Assembly: GCA_902767565.1 (NCBI GenBank)
Contig: CACXHY010000001.1
Location: 102,217 to 166,216, forward strand
Direction of reading: 5' to 3'
DNA from: an uncultured Eubacteriales bacterium
GTDB taxonomy: Bacteria > Bacillota > Clostridia > Christensenellales > Aristaeellaceae
DNA: 64,000 nt
Part shown: piece by piece, positions 1-8,212 of the stretch
How positions within the stretch are numbered: the stretch's first letter is position 1
Layout of the letters: each line of letters begins with the position of its first letter
Program-made: the position numbers and the translations under genes
Notes under the pieces: generated by a model
What the model saw: the letters and a program-made list of their open reading frames with translations, nothing else
Database searches by the model: none
Told to the model about the DNA's origin: nothing

Positions 1-435
1 CTGCCAAACGGGATCGTACTGCCAGTCTTCCGGTTCATCCGGGAACGGATTCAGCCACTCCCGGCTCACCGTCACCAGCAGGGTGCGCCCGCTGCGGTAG
101 GTGGAAAGGACGCGTGTGCCTTCGGGGAACGGGCTGCCGAGCTCCACATACTGGGTGCCGGGACCGGCGAAGAGCGCCGAGAGCACGGCCATCTCCTCCG
201 ACTGTCCGCTTTGCTGCGCGACGGCGCGGGTCTCCGGCGCCAGATAGGGTTCATCAAGGAAACGAAACCAAAGGGTCCTTTCTTCCGTGACCCGGACGGT
301 TTCTTCGACGGCGGCGTCGGGCAGGGTCGGGTCGGTGCCCGGCACCAGCGTGGCTTCGGGGACCGGCAGGGTCCTGGCCGCGCAGCCCGTGAGCACCAGC
401 AGGACGGGGATGAGGATCCACGCACGCTTTCTCAT
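1..435 (-). CDS. GerMN-domain lipoprotein (3' end cut by window edge)
   Basis: The reading frame is open from an ATG at 435 down to base 1, so 145 codons are visible and the C-terminus lies outside the window. The N-terminus is a lipoprotein signal: basic MRKR, a hydrophobic stretch, then the lipobox LTGC near residue 17, which predicts an outer-face membrane lipoprotein. After a Pro/Thr-rich linker comes a segment with a surface-binding GerMN look (EMAVLSALFAG...SPFPEGTRVLS...GRTLLVTVSREW), as in spore germination protein GerM and many Clostridia lipoproteins. It starts 2 bases past the end of the histidine kinase and is probably the third gene of that operon, perhaps a cell-envelope partner of the sensor. 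The domain call rests on pattern recognition of about 90 residues. Confidence 0.7.
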   Translation of the reverse strand, partial: MRKRAWILIPVLLVLTGCAARTLPVPEATLVPGTDPTLPDAAVEETVRVTEERTLWFRFLDEPYLAPETRAVAQQSGQSEEMAVLSALFAGPGTQYVELGSPFPEGTRVLSTYRSGRTLLVTVSREWLNPFPDEPEDWQYDPVWQ

Positions 436-437
436 GG

Positions 438-1907
438 TCACTCCCCCTTTTCCTCAATGGGCAGGCGCACCGTGAAAAGGGAGCCCTCGCCCGGCTTGCT
501 GGAAACGGTGACTTCGCCTCCGTGCATCTGCACCAGCTGACGCACGATGGACAGTCCCAGGCCGGTGCCGCCCGTATCCCTGGACCGCGCCTTGTCCACG
601 CGGTAGAAGCGCTCGAAGATGTGGGCCTGATCCTCCGGCGGGATCCCGATGCCGTTGTCCTGTACGGTGAGAATGGCATTGTGATTCCTCGCCTGCAGCA
701 TGACCTCGATATGCCCGCCGTCCGGCGTGTATTTGAGCGCGTTTTCGGTCAGGTTGTATACGACCTGCTCCAGCTTGGAGCGGTCGCCCGTCAGCACGAT
801 GTTGGGCGAGATGCGCACGTTGAGGTCCTGTCCGCGCTTGTCCGCCTGGGGGATCAGCAGGTGGATGGTTTCGCGGACGGTCTCGGAGAAGTTCATGCGC
901 GACTTCTTGATCTCCAGGCGGTGGCTGTCCATCTGCGTCAGGGTCAGCAGGTCGCCCACCACGTTCGACAGCCGGTCGATCTCGTGATTCATGTCCCCCA
1001 GGAACTCGGACCGCATATCCAGCGGCATGTCCGGCTGATACAGCACGTTCTCCAGCAGGATCTTCATGGTGGTCAGCGGCGTCTTCAGCTCGTGGGACGC
1101 ATTGGAGACGAACTGGTTGCGGCTGCGGTCCAGCGCCTCGATCTGCTCCGCCATGGCGTTATAGCTTTCCGCCAGGGTCCGCAGTTCCCCGGTGCCCTTG
1201 ACATTGGCGCGGACCGAGAGATCGCCGTGGCCCATTTTTTGGATCGTGCGGGTCAGGGCGTTGATGGGTTTGGTCAGCAGACGCGAGATCGCCACCGAAA
1301 CGATCACCGCGATCACGGCCACGATCAGGAACAGCACGGTCAGGTTGGATTCCACCCGGTCCAGGCTGTCGATCAGTTCTCCCACCGAGGAGCAGTACAG
1401 CAGCACGCCGACGGGCCCTGTGCCGTCCACCATCTGCACCGCGCAGTAGACGACCCGGGCGTCTCCGTCCGCGGAGGTGACGGCCGCATCGGGCAGGGTG
1501 TGGATGCCGTAGCTGGAAGAGGCGCCGCCGGTCAGGATCGAGAGAATCTCGGGCAGTTCGCTCCGCTGCCCCAGAAGCCGGGCGCTGCTGTCGAACTGGA
1601 TCTTTCCGTCCGTGTCCAGGATCAGCAGGCGGCCGTTGAGTTCTCCCGCCGACGATGTGAGGGTATCATTGAGCGCGTCGGTCTGTCCGGACACAAAAAG
1701 AGGCGCAACGGTCGCGGCAAGCCTTTCAAGCGAAAGGCTGTCCTGACGGATGCGCTGCTCATAGAGGTAATCGCGGACGGAACCGGTGAGAAGGATATCG
1801 GTCACAACAAAGGACGCGCTGATGATCAGCATGAAGGCGAGGGTGATCTTGAAGCCGATGCTTCCGAAAAACCTGCGCTTAGTCCTTGTCTGTGAAATAA
1901 TAACCAA
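438..1907 (-). CDS. Sensor histidine kinase (WalK/PhoR-like)
   Basis: Membrane sensor kinase of 489 residues. In order: a transmembrane helix near residues 17-40, an extracytoplasmic region of about 145 residues, a second helix near 187-209, a HAMP linker, a HisKA domain with the H-box SHELKTPL, and a HATPase domain with N-box (ENALKYTPDGG), G1 (DNGIGIPPED) and G2 (GGTGLGLSIV) motifs. It should autophosphorylate on His and pass phosphate to the response regulator encoded just upstream. No ATG lies before the first helix without starting deep inside the regulator gene; the best start is TTG at 1907, giving a 29-base overlap with the regulator, so translation is probably coupled. The signal sensed cannot be read from sequence; the extracytoplasmic part looks PAS-like or CACHE-like in length only. 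Confidence 0.88.
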   Translation of the reverse strand: MVIISQTRTKRRFFGSIGFKITLAFMLIISASFVVTDILLTGSVRDYLYEQRIRQDSLSLERLAATVAPLFVSGQTDALNDTLTSSAGELNGRLLILDTDGKIQFDSSARLLGQRSELPEILSILTGGASSSYGIHTLPDAAVTSADGDARVVYCAVQMVDGTGPVGVLLYCSSVGELIDSLDRVESNLTVLFLIVAVIAVIVSVAISRLLTKPINALTRTIQKMGHGDLSVRANVKGTGELRTLAESYNAMAEQIEALDRSRNQFVSNASHELKTPLTTMKILLENVLYQPDMPLDMRSEFLGDMNHEIDRLSNVVGDLLTLTQMDSHRLEIKKSRMNFSETVRETIHLLIPQADKRGQDLNVRISPNIVLTGDRSKLEQVVYNLTENALKYTPDGGHIEVMLQARNHNAILTVQDNGIGIPPEDQAHIFERFYRVDKARSRDTGGTGLGLSIVRQLVQMHGGEVTVSSKPGEGSLFTVRLPIEEKGE

Positions 1908-2574
1908 CTCCCCACTTCGTAAAGATGAATTCCGGCATGGTGGTGTCATGCTCGATCTTTTCGCGCAGGCGGCGGATGTGCACGTCAACGGTGCGGTCAT
2001 CGCCTGTATAATCGTATTTCCAGACCGTCTCGAGCATCTGCTTGCGGGTGAAGACCTTGCCGCGGTTGGTCACGAAGAGCTGCAGCAGGTCAAATTCCTT
2101 GGCGGTCAGCTTCACCTCACGGCCGGCCAGCGTCACGGTGCGCTTTGCCGGATTGATCTCCAGATCCCGCACGCGGATGATCTTCTTTTCCTCCACCGTC
2201 ATGGGGGCGGAGGAAGCGCGGCGCAGGATGGCCTTGATCCTCGCCTTGACCTCCAGGATGTTGAAGGGCTTGGGGATGTAATCGTCGGCGCCGTATTCCA
2301 GGCCCAGGATCTTGTCCATGTCCTCGCCCTTGGCGGTGAGCATGATGATCGGAACATTGCTGTGTTCGCGGATCCGCTGGCAGACCTGGATGCCGTCCAG
2401 CTTCGGGAGCATCACGTCCAGGAGGATCATGTCGAACGCATCCGAAAAAAACTTGTTCAGCGCCTCTTCTCCGTCCTCAGCGCTGTCGGTCTCATATCCC
2501 TCCTGCTCAAGGGTGTATTTCAATCCCTTCAGGATCAGGGGTTCGTCGTCAACCAGCAGAATCTTTTTCGCCAT
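1879..2574 (-). CDS. OmpR/PhoB-family response regulator
   Basis: A 231-residue two-domain regulator. The receiver domain has the acidic pair VDDEP at 8-12, phospho-acceptor Asp53 in LLDVMLP, and the conserved Lys in the IPKPF loop. The C-terminal winged helix carries the typical RKQMLETVWKYDYTGDDRTVDVHIRRLR recognition region (split: RKQML, VDVHIRRLR). ATG at 2574 is preceded by GGAGG at a spacing of about 7, whereas longer in-frame starts have no ribosome site. It is the first gene of a three-gene operon with its kinase and a GerMN lipoprotein. A 13-bp perfect dyad at 2634-2646 sits across its promoter region and could be its own or another regulator's operator. Confidence 0.92.
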   Translation of the reverse strand: MAKKILLVDDEPLILKGLKYTLEQEGYETDSAEDGEEALNKFFSDAFDMILLDVMLPKLDGIQVCQRIREHSNVPIIMLTAKGEDMDKILGLEYGADDYIPKPFNILEVKARIKAILRRASSAPMTVEEKKIIRVRDLEINPAKRTVTLAGREVKLTAKEFDLLQLFVTNRGKVFTRKQMLETVWKYDYTGDDRTVDVHIRRLREKIEHDTTMPEFIFTKWGVGYYFTDKD

Positions 2575-2644
2575 GCCGCATCCTCCATTGCAAGAAACAG
2601 CAGCCTGTCCCGGGCGGCTGTACCAATCTGATGATTCACAGTGA

Positions 2645-2673
2645 ATTGTAATGCATATGACGAAAAAAATCAA
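2645..2673 (-). promoter_or_regulatory. Sigma-A promoter of the two-component operon
   Basis: On the minus strand TTGATT (2673-2668), a 17-base spacer and TACAAT (2650-2645) fit a sigma-A promoter about 70 bases upstream of the regulator ATG. A perfect dyad, ATTCAC-A-GTGAAT at 2634-2646, touches the -10 box and the expected start point and may be an operator. Confidence 0.65.
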
Positions 2674-2678
2674 GCAAG

Positions 2679-2728
2679 AACCGCAAGTTTATTACGAAAA
2701 TTCGGTAAATTGATTACAGTTTGCGGTT
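2679..2728 (-). terminator. Possible weak terminator after the Card1-like gene
   Basis: Arms AACCGCAA (2679-2686) and TTGCGGTT (2721-2728) pair across a long AT-rich loop that includes the stop codon of the nuclease gene. On the minus strand the hairpin is followed by CTTGCTTGA and a T-run at about 2663-2669. The long loop makes it a weak candidate. Confidence 0.3.
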
Positions 2729-3886
2729 TTTGGCCCGCAGAACGGAAGCCAGACGGCCGGACTCCAGGTCGCCCCAGTCCACCACTTCGATGCCCAAAGC
2801 CGCCGCCCGCTTGCGCATGGCCGACCCTCCCCGGGTCACGCCGGCGGACGTGACGATCAGCGCGCGGGCGTCCTCGCCGCCGAAGCGGTCCCGGAGCACG
2901 GCCAGTTCGTTGAGCGCCTCCGTTTTGACGTCGCAGGTCTTGCAGCTGATGAATACCGGCTGCACCCCCCGAACGGCCATCACGTCGATCTCGTTGGTGA
3001 CGGGATCGCGGCGTCCGTCCCGGCTGCGCCAGTTGACCACCGCGCTCAGGACGACATCGTCGAACACGTCGGCTTTCACGCACTGGCTGTACACATGGTT
3101 TTCCAGCACCGCGCCCACGTCCCGCAGCCAGAAACGCACCGTCTCGTCCGCAAACCGGAAAGCGGCACGGTCCGGGCCCAGTTCCACGTCCCGGATCAAT
3201 CCGGCGTCGCGCAGCGCCGTCAGCAGGTCCTCCGAGACCGTGGCGGTGCCTCCGTTGCTGATCTTGACCGTGCGCCCTCCTTCCGCCCGGAGGCCCTCAT
3301 CATCCACGGAGGAGATCCGCTGGAAATACTGGATCTGCTTCGGCCAGATCTGCCGGAAACGGCTGTAGACGGCAAACGCCCGTTCGATCTGGTCCAGGCG
3401 GTCCCGCAGCCCGGCGTTGTCCTCCCGGCCCGGGAGCAGGACGCCGCCCGCCATCAGAAAGCAGGACGCCGCATCCAGCCTCACCGTGCAAGGACGGCTG
3501 TGCGCATAGGGCGCGTGCTGGATCTCGAAGAAGGTGTTGCGCTTATGGGAATAGGTGAAGACCGGCGTTGTGCCCGCCGCGGCGCCGGCCGCAAACAGGG
3601 TCGCGTCGGTCCCGCCCGAGATGTCGATGGCCGCGTCCGGATGCTCCTTCAGGATCTTCTTCAGTTCGCGTCGGATCTGCGCAGCATCCAGAAGGCTGAC
3701 CGGCACAAAGGATACCGTGAGTTCCACGCGGCGATGAAGGAAATAATCCCGGATGGTCTGCCGCCATTCGGTGTCGGACGCTTTTTCGGGGGGACACACG
3801 AGAATGACTTCCTCCGGCCGGAACATCTCCGCCGCCAGGACATTCTCGATCGGCCGCTCGTCATAGAGCTCGATCAGCGTTTTCAT
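2714..3886 (-). CDS. Card1/Can2-like DUF1887 protein: CARF domain plus PD-(D/E)xK nuclease-like domain
   Basis: A 390-residue protein with the two-part build of DUF1887 (Card1-type) effectors. Residues 1-150 form a Rossmann-like CARF domain with the ligand-loop motif DISGGTDATLFAAG (88-101) followed by a strand and YSHKRNTFFEI. A middle winged-helix-like region follows, and the C-terminus is nuclease-like: NEIDVMAVRGV (298-308) then VFISCKT (311-317). Glu299/Asp301 and Lys316 match the D...ExK pattern, but the acid two before Lys is Ser314, so catalysis may differ. Known Card1 binds cyclic oligoadenylate from type III CRISPR systems and cuts nucleic acid; no CRISPR array or cas gene is seen here. 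Start at ATG 3886 follows GAGGAGG; it overlaps the aldo/keto reductase gene by 26 bases and is last in the operon. Confidence 0.8.
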   Translation of the reverse strand: MKTLIELYDERPIENVLAAEMFRPEEVILVCPPEKASDTEWRQTIRDYFLHRRVELTVSFVPVSLLDAAQIRRELKKILKEHPDAAIDISGGTDATLFAAGAAAGTTPVFTYSHKRNTFFEIQHAPYAHSRPCTVRLDAASCFLMAGGVLLPGREDNAGLRDRLDQIERAFAVYSRFRQIWPKQIQYFQRISSVDDEGLRAEGGRTVKISNGGTATVSEDLLTALRDAGLIRDVELGPDRAAFRFADETVRFWLRDVGAVLENHVYSQCVKADVFDDVVLSAVVNWRSRDGRRDPVTNEIDVMAVRGVQPVFISCKTCDVKTEALNELAVLRDRFGGEDARALIVTSAGVTRGGSAMRKRAAALGIEVVDWGDLESGRLASVLRAKNRKL

Positions 3887-5078
3887 CCTTGTTCGCCTCC
3901 TCACGTTTCCGCCGGAAAAGCAGGCGGCGGCCCGCCGCGATCCCGATCCTGCAGAAGAAGGGGCGCAGGGCTTTGTCCGCGTCCTTCAGGGTGCTGATGA
4001 TGGGAAGGTGCTGGGGGCAGCGTGACTCGCAGCGTCCGCAGCCCACGCATTGGCCGGCAAAGGGCGGGTCCCGGCGCATGGCCACGGTCTGAAAGTAGGC
4101 CCTCCAGCCGGCGAACCGGTTCTCCTCGCTCATCAGGTTGTAGCAGCTGAAGGTCCCGGGGATATCCACGCCCTTCGGGCAGGGCATGCAGTAGCCGCAC
4201 CCCGTGCAGCCGATCCGGGTGCGCTCGCCGATGTCCTTCTTCACCGACGCGATCAGGGAGCGCTCGGCATCATCCATGCAGCCGGGGAGCGCCTCGGCGG
4301 CGATCCGGCAGTTTTCCTCCACCATGGCCATGGAGTTCATGCCGGAGAGGACACAGGTGACCTCCGGCTGATCCCAAAGCCAGCGCAGGGCCAGCTCCGC
4401 GGCCGTCCGGCCGCCGCCCTCCCGCGCGATCCGTTCCCTGGCGGCGCGGGGCAGCCGGTCCACCAGCCGCCCGCCCCTGAGGGGTTCCATGATGATGACG
4501 GGGATGTTCTTCGCCGCGGCGGCCTGCAGTCCGATGCGTCCGGCCTGGCTGACCTCGTCCACATAGTTGTACTGGATCTGGCAGAAGTCCCAGGGGTAGG
4601 CCTCCAGGATCTGAAGGAACATGGCGGTGTTGCCGTGGTAGGAGAAGCCGATCCGGTCGATCTGCCCGGCGCGTTTCTTTGCGTCGATCCATTCCTCGAT
4701 GCCCAGCGACTGCAGCTTGCGCCACGCGTCGATGTCCGTCAGCATGTGCATCAGATAGTTGTCCACGCGCCCGGTCTTCAGCCTGCTGCGCTGTTCGTCG
4801 AAATAGCGGTCGATGGCCGCCCTGTCCCGGATGAGGTACTGCGGCAGCTTTGTCGCGATCCGCACCCGGTCCCGGATGCCGGCGCGCTCCAGAATGGTCC
4901 CGAGCGCCGCCTCGCTGCCGGGATAGATGTAGGCGGTATCGAAATAGTTGACGCCCAGTTCACAGGCCCGGAGGATCTCCGCGGCGGCTTCCTTCTGATC
5001 GATCCTGCCCATGGTGCGCGGGAAGCGCATGCATCCGAAACCCAGCGCGGAATAACCGTGCCGCATCTGCATATCCAT
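3861..5078 (-). CDS. Aldo/keto reductase with C-terminal 2[4Fe-4S] ferredoxin domain
   Basis: 405 residues. Residues 1-280 are an aldo/keto reductase barrel with the catalytic tetrad Asp47, Tyr52, Lys77 and His111. Residues from about 285 carry two ferredoxin clusters: CTGCGYCMPCPKGVDIP and CVGCGRCESRCPQ. Such fused reductases are common in anaerobic Clostridia and presumably couple NAD(P)H-type chemistry on small carbonyl substrates to an electron relay; the substrate is unknown. The C-terminal tail is basic (RRLLFRRKREE). ATG at 5078 has AGGAG about 9 bases upstream and sits 5 bases past the stop of the orphan response regulator, so they are cotranscribed. Confidence 0.88.
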   Translation of the reverse strand: MDMQMRHGYSALGFGCMRFPRTMGRIDQKEAAAEILRACELGVNYFDTAYIYPGSEAALGTILERAGIRDRVRIATKLPQYLIRDRAAIDRYFDEQRSRLKTGRVDNYLMHMLTDIDAWRKLQSLGIEEWIDAKKRAGQIDRIGFSYHGNTAMFLQILEAYPWDFCQIQYNYVDEVSQAGRIGLQAAAAKNIPVIIMEPLRGGRLVDRLPRAARERIAREGGGRTAAELALRWLWDQPEVTCVLSGMNSMAMVEENCRIAAEALPGCMDDAERSLIASVKKDIGERTRIGCTGCGYCMPCPKGVDIPGTFSCYNLMSEENRFAGWRAYFQTVAMRRDPPFAGQCVGCGRCESRCPQHLPIISTLKDADKALRPFFCRIGIAAGRRLLFRRKREEANKDENADRAL

Positions 5079-5082
5079 CGCT

Positions 5083-5778
5083 TCAGCTCCTGACATCAAA
5101 CTTGTATCCGACGCCCCACACCGTCACCAGATCCCAGCCGTAGCGCTCCCGGTCCGGCAGCTTCTCCCGGACGCGCTTCACGTGCACATCCACCGTGCGG
5201 GAAGAGTCGCCCGCGTAGTCAAAACCCCAGACGTGCTCCAGCAGCTGCTCGCGGGTGAAGACCTGGCCCGCGTGGCCGGCCAGGAAGTAGAGCAGCTCCA
5301 GCTCCTTGGGCGGCATCTCCACGCGGCGGCCCTCATAGCGGACCTCGTACTGGGTCAGGCTGACCGTCAGGCCCGGGAAGGAGAGGGTGTCGTCCCTGGT
5401 CCCCGCGGTCCCCGTGCGGCGCAGCACGGCCTTGACCCGCGCCACCAGTTCCTTGGTGTCGAAGGGCTTGGTGATATAATCGTCCGCCCCCAGTTCCAGA
5501 CCCAGTACCTTGTCGAAGGTCTCATCCCGGGCGGTCAGCATGATGACGGGGATCGCGCCGGTGCGGCGGATGTCCCTCAGCACCTCGGTCCCCTCAAGCC
5601 CCGGGAGCATGATGTCCAGCAGCACCAGGTCCGGCGGGTTCTTCCGGAAAGCTGTCAGCGCGTCGTCCCCGCGGCTCTCGGTGTGGACCTCGAAGCCTTC
5701 TTTCTCCAGATACAGGCGCACCAGCGCGGCGATGCTCGGATCGTCATCCACCAGCAGGATCAACGGCTTGTCTTTCAT
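5083..5778 (-). CDS. OmpR-family response regulator without adjacent kinase
   Basis: A 231-residue regulator: receiver domain with VDDDP (10-14), phospho-acceptor Asp55 in LLDIMLPG and Lys in ITKPF; C-terminal winged helix with REQLLEHVWGFDYAGDSS and VDVHVKRVREKL. It is intact, so it should bind DNA as a phosphorylated dimer. Neither neighbour is a kinase: mutS2 is 11 bases upstream and the aldo/keto reductase 4 bases downstream. Its partner kinase must be elsewhere, or the regulator is cross-activated. Its targets are not evident. Confidence 0.9.
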   Translation of the reverse strand: MKDKPLILLVDDDPSIAALVRLYLEKEGFEVHTESRGDDALTAFRKNPPDLVLLDIMLPGLEGTEVLRDIRRTGAIPVIMLTARDETFDKVLGLELGADDYITKPFDTKELVARVKAVLRRTGTAGTRDDTLSFPGLTVSLTQYEVRYEGRRVEMPPKELELLYFLAGHAGQVFTREQLLEHVWGFDYAGDSSRTVDVHVKRVREKLPDRERYGWDLVTVWGVGYKFDVRS

Positions 5779-5788
5779 ACGCGGCTCC

Positions 5789-8158
5789 TCACTTCAGCGT
5801 CACCACGGTCACGCCTTCCTCCCCTTCGCCATAGACGCCTTTCCGGAAGCTCTTGACGTGGGGATTGCGGCGGAGGTCCTGCTGGATGCCAGCCCGCAGG
5901 ACGCCCGTGCCCTTGCCGTGGATGATGGAGACCTCCCCGAGCCCCGCCATTTTGGCCTGATCCAGGTACTGTCCCACCGCCATCAGCGCCTCTTCCAGGT
6001 TCATGCCGCGGACGTCGCATTCCATGCGGACGGTGCGGTCCATCATGTTCACGTGTCCCTGCACGGTGGTCCTCTGTTTGGCCTTGGCGGGCTCCTGCTT
6101 CATGCGCAGCTGCGAGATGTGCGCCTTGAACTTCATGATGCCCGCCTGCAGCTGCACGTCGCCCTTCTCGTCCGGCGGGGCCAGCACGGTCCCGGTCGTT
6201 CCGAGGGTCAGGATCGTCACCTGGTCGCCCGGCTTGACCGTCTTCGGGGCGGTCCCGGTATCCACGGTCTGCTGCAGCCCTTCGCTCAGTTCGTCGATGG
6301 AGGCGTCCATCCGCTTCCGGATGGCGTTGATCTCCGCGTCGGGCGTCGCGGCCTGCTTTTTCATGCGCTTCAGGTCCGTGATGATGGCGTCCGACTCCCG
6401 GCGCGCGTCCTCCAGGATCCGGCGCGCCTCCTCCTTCGCCTTGCGGACCGTGCTCTCCCTGCGGCTCTCCATCTCCTTGCGGAGTTTCTCCGCCTCGTCC
6501 CGCAGGCGAACGGTCTCCTTTGCCGCCTCCTCGGCGAGCATCCGCTCCTTTTCCGCCACCTGCCGGTGGTATTCGGCGTTGGCGATCACGTCTTCGAAAC
6601 GGATGCTGTCGCCCGAGAGCAGCTGCTTCGCGTCATCGATCAGCGCCTCGCTCAGGCCCAGCTTCCTGCTGATCTCAAAGGCATTGGACTTGCCCGGCAC
6701 GCCGATGGACAGGCGATAGGTCGGGCGCAGGGTCTCCACGTCGAACTCCACCGAGGCGTTTTCGATCCCCGGCGTGGAGAGGGCAAAGGCCTTGAGTTCG
6801 GAATAGTGCGTGGTGGCCATGGTGCGCACGCCGATGTTCTTCAGCCGGGTCAGGATCGCCTGGGCCAGGGCCGCGCCCTCGGTGGGATCGGTGCCCGCGC
6901 CGAGCTCGTCGAAGAGGACGAGATCCCGGGGCGTCACGTCCCGCATGATGGTGACGATATTGGTCATGTGTCCGGAGAAGGTGGACAGGCTCTGCTCGAT
7001 GGACTGCTCATCGCCGATGTCGGCAAAGACCTGCTCAAACACGGCCAGCTCGGTGCCCAGATCCGCCGGGACCTGCAGGCCGGCCGCGGCCATCAGCGTC
7101 AGCAGGCCGGCGGTCTTCAGCGTGACGGTCTTGCCGCCCGTGTTGGGACCGGTGATGATCAGCTCGGTGAAGTCCTCCCCCAGCCACAGGCTTCCGGGAA
7201 CCACCTGCTCGTCCGGGATCAGCGGATGACGGCCCCGCACGATGCGGATGCGGCCCTCGCTGTTCAGCTTCGGCTGGCATCCGCGCATGCGCCGGGAGAG
7301 CAGGCCCTTGGCGAAGATGAAGTCCAGCTCCGCCAGCCGGACGACGTCCTCCTTCAGGGCGTCGGCAAAGGGGATCAGCTCGGCGGACAGGGACGCGAGG
7401 ATCCGCTCGATCTCCTGCCGCTCCTTCAGTTCCCACTGTTTCAGCTCGTTCCCCATTTCCACGGCCGCCATGGGCTCGATGAACAGGGTGGCCCCGGACG
7501 CGCTCTGGTCGTGCACCAGACCCGGGACCATGCTGCGGTGATCGGCTCTCACCGGCAGCACGTAGCGCCCGTTGCGCACGGTGATCAGCGTATCCTGCAG
7601 CGCCTCCTGATAAACGGACGAGCGCAGCATCTGGTTCAGCTTCTCCTTGATGCGCTCGTTGGCGCCGCGCAGGTGGCGGCGGATATCGAGCAGGGTCTTG
7701 GACGCATGATCCGAGATCTCGTCCTCGGAGAGGATGGCGTCGGTGATGTCCCGCTCCACGTTGCGCAGGTCCGTCAGCGCGGCGGCCTTCTCCTGCAGGA
7801 TGGGCGTGGTCGTCCGGTCCGTCAGCAGGGCGTCCCGGGCAGCCCGGGAGGCGCGCAGCATGGCCGCCACATCCAGCAGCGCCCTCGGAGACAGGGTGGC
7901 TCCCTTCTCCGCCAGGGAGATGGAGGCGCGCACATCCGAGGACTCCACCAGCGGTGTGCCGCCCACATACTGCAAAACCACCGTGGCCTCTTCCGTCTCC
8001 CGCTGGCGGTATTCGGCCTCGGTCAGATCGTGCGAGGGCTCCAGCTGCCTGCAGCGTTCGGCCCCCATCTCCGTGAGGGCGAGAGAGGCCAGCTCCTCCC
8101 TGATCTTTGTGAATTCCAGCACGCGAAGCGTTCGCTGCTGCATCGGTGTCTGAATCAT
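5789..8158 (-). CDS. mutS2: Endonuclease MutS2
   Basis: 789 residues, the family's usual size. The N-terminal core and clamp are followed by the MutS-type ATPase with Walker A (TGPNTGGKTVTLKTAG), Walker B (LVLFDELGAGTDPTEG) and the conserved ATTHYSELK segment. A long Glu/Arg-rich coiled coil follows, then a KOW-like segment and a C-terminal Smr domain (DVRGMNLEEAL...IIHGKGTGVLR) that carries the nuclease activity. In Firmicutes MutS2 acts on branched DNA and on collided ribosomes. ATG at 8158 is preceded by GAGGTGA. It lies in the zapA-U32-mutS2 order often seen in Clostridia. Confidence 0.96.
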   Translation of the reverse strand: MIQTPMQQRTLRVLEFTKIREELASLALTEMGAERCRQLEPSHDLTEAEYRQRETEEATVVLQYVGGTPLVESSDVRASISLAEKGATLSPRALLDVAAMLRASRAARDALLTDRTTTPILQEKAAALTDLRNVERDITDAILSEDEISDHASKTLLDIRRHLRGANERIKEKLNQMLRSSVYQEALQDTLITVRNGRYVLPVRADHRSMVPGLVHDQSASGATLFIEPMAAVEMGNELKQWELKERQEIERILASLSAELIPFADALKEDVVRLAELDFIFAKGLLSRRMRGCQPKLNSEGRIRIVRGRHPLIPDEQVVPGSLWLGEDFTELIITGPNTGGKTVTLKTAGLLTLMAAAGLQVPADLGTELAVFEQVFADIGDEQSIEQSLSTFSGHMTNIVTIMRDVTPRDLVLFDELGAGTDPTEGAALAQAILTRLKNIGVRTMATTHYSELKAFALSTPGIENASVEFDVETLRPTYRLSIGVPGKSNAFEISRKLGLSEALIDDAKQLLSGDSIRFEDVIANAEYHRQVAEKERMLAEEAAKETVRLRDEAEKLRKEMESRRESTVRKAKEEARRILEDARRESDAIITDLKRMKKQAATPDAEINAIRKRMDASIDELSEGLQQTVDTGTAPKTVKPGDQVTILTLGTTGTVLAPPDEKGDVQLQAGIMKFKAHISQLRMKQEPAKAKQRTTVQGHVNMMDRTVRMECDVRGMNLEEALMAVGQYLDQAKMAGLGEVSIIHGKGTGVLRAGIQQDLRRNPHVKSFRKGVYGEGEEGVTVVTLK

Positions 8159-8212
8159 GCTGTCACCTCATCGTGGGATCGTGCTGCATCGCTCCGCCCA
8201 TGCGGAGGCGGT

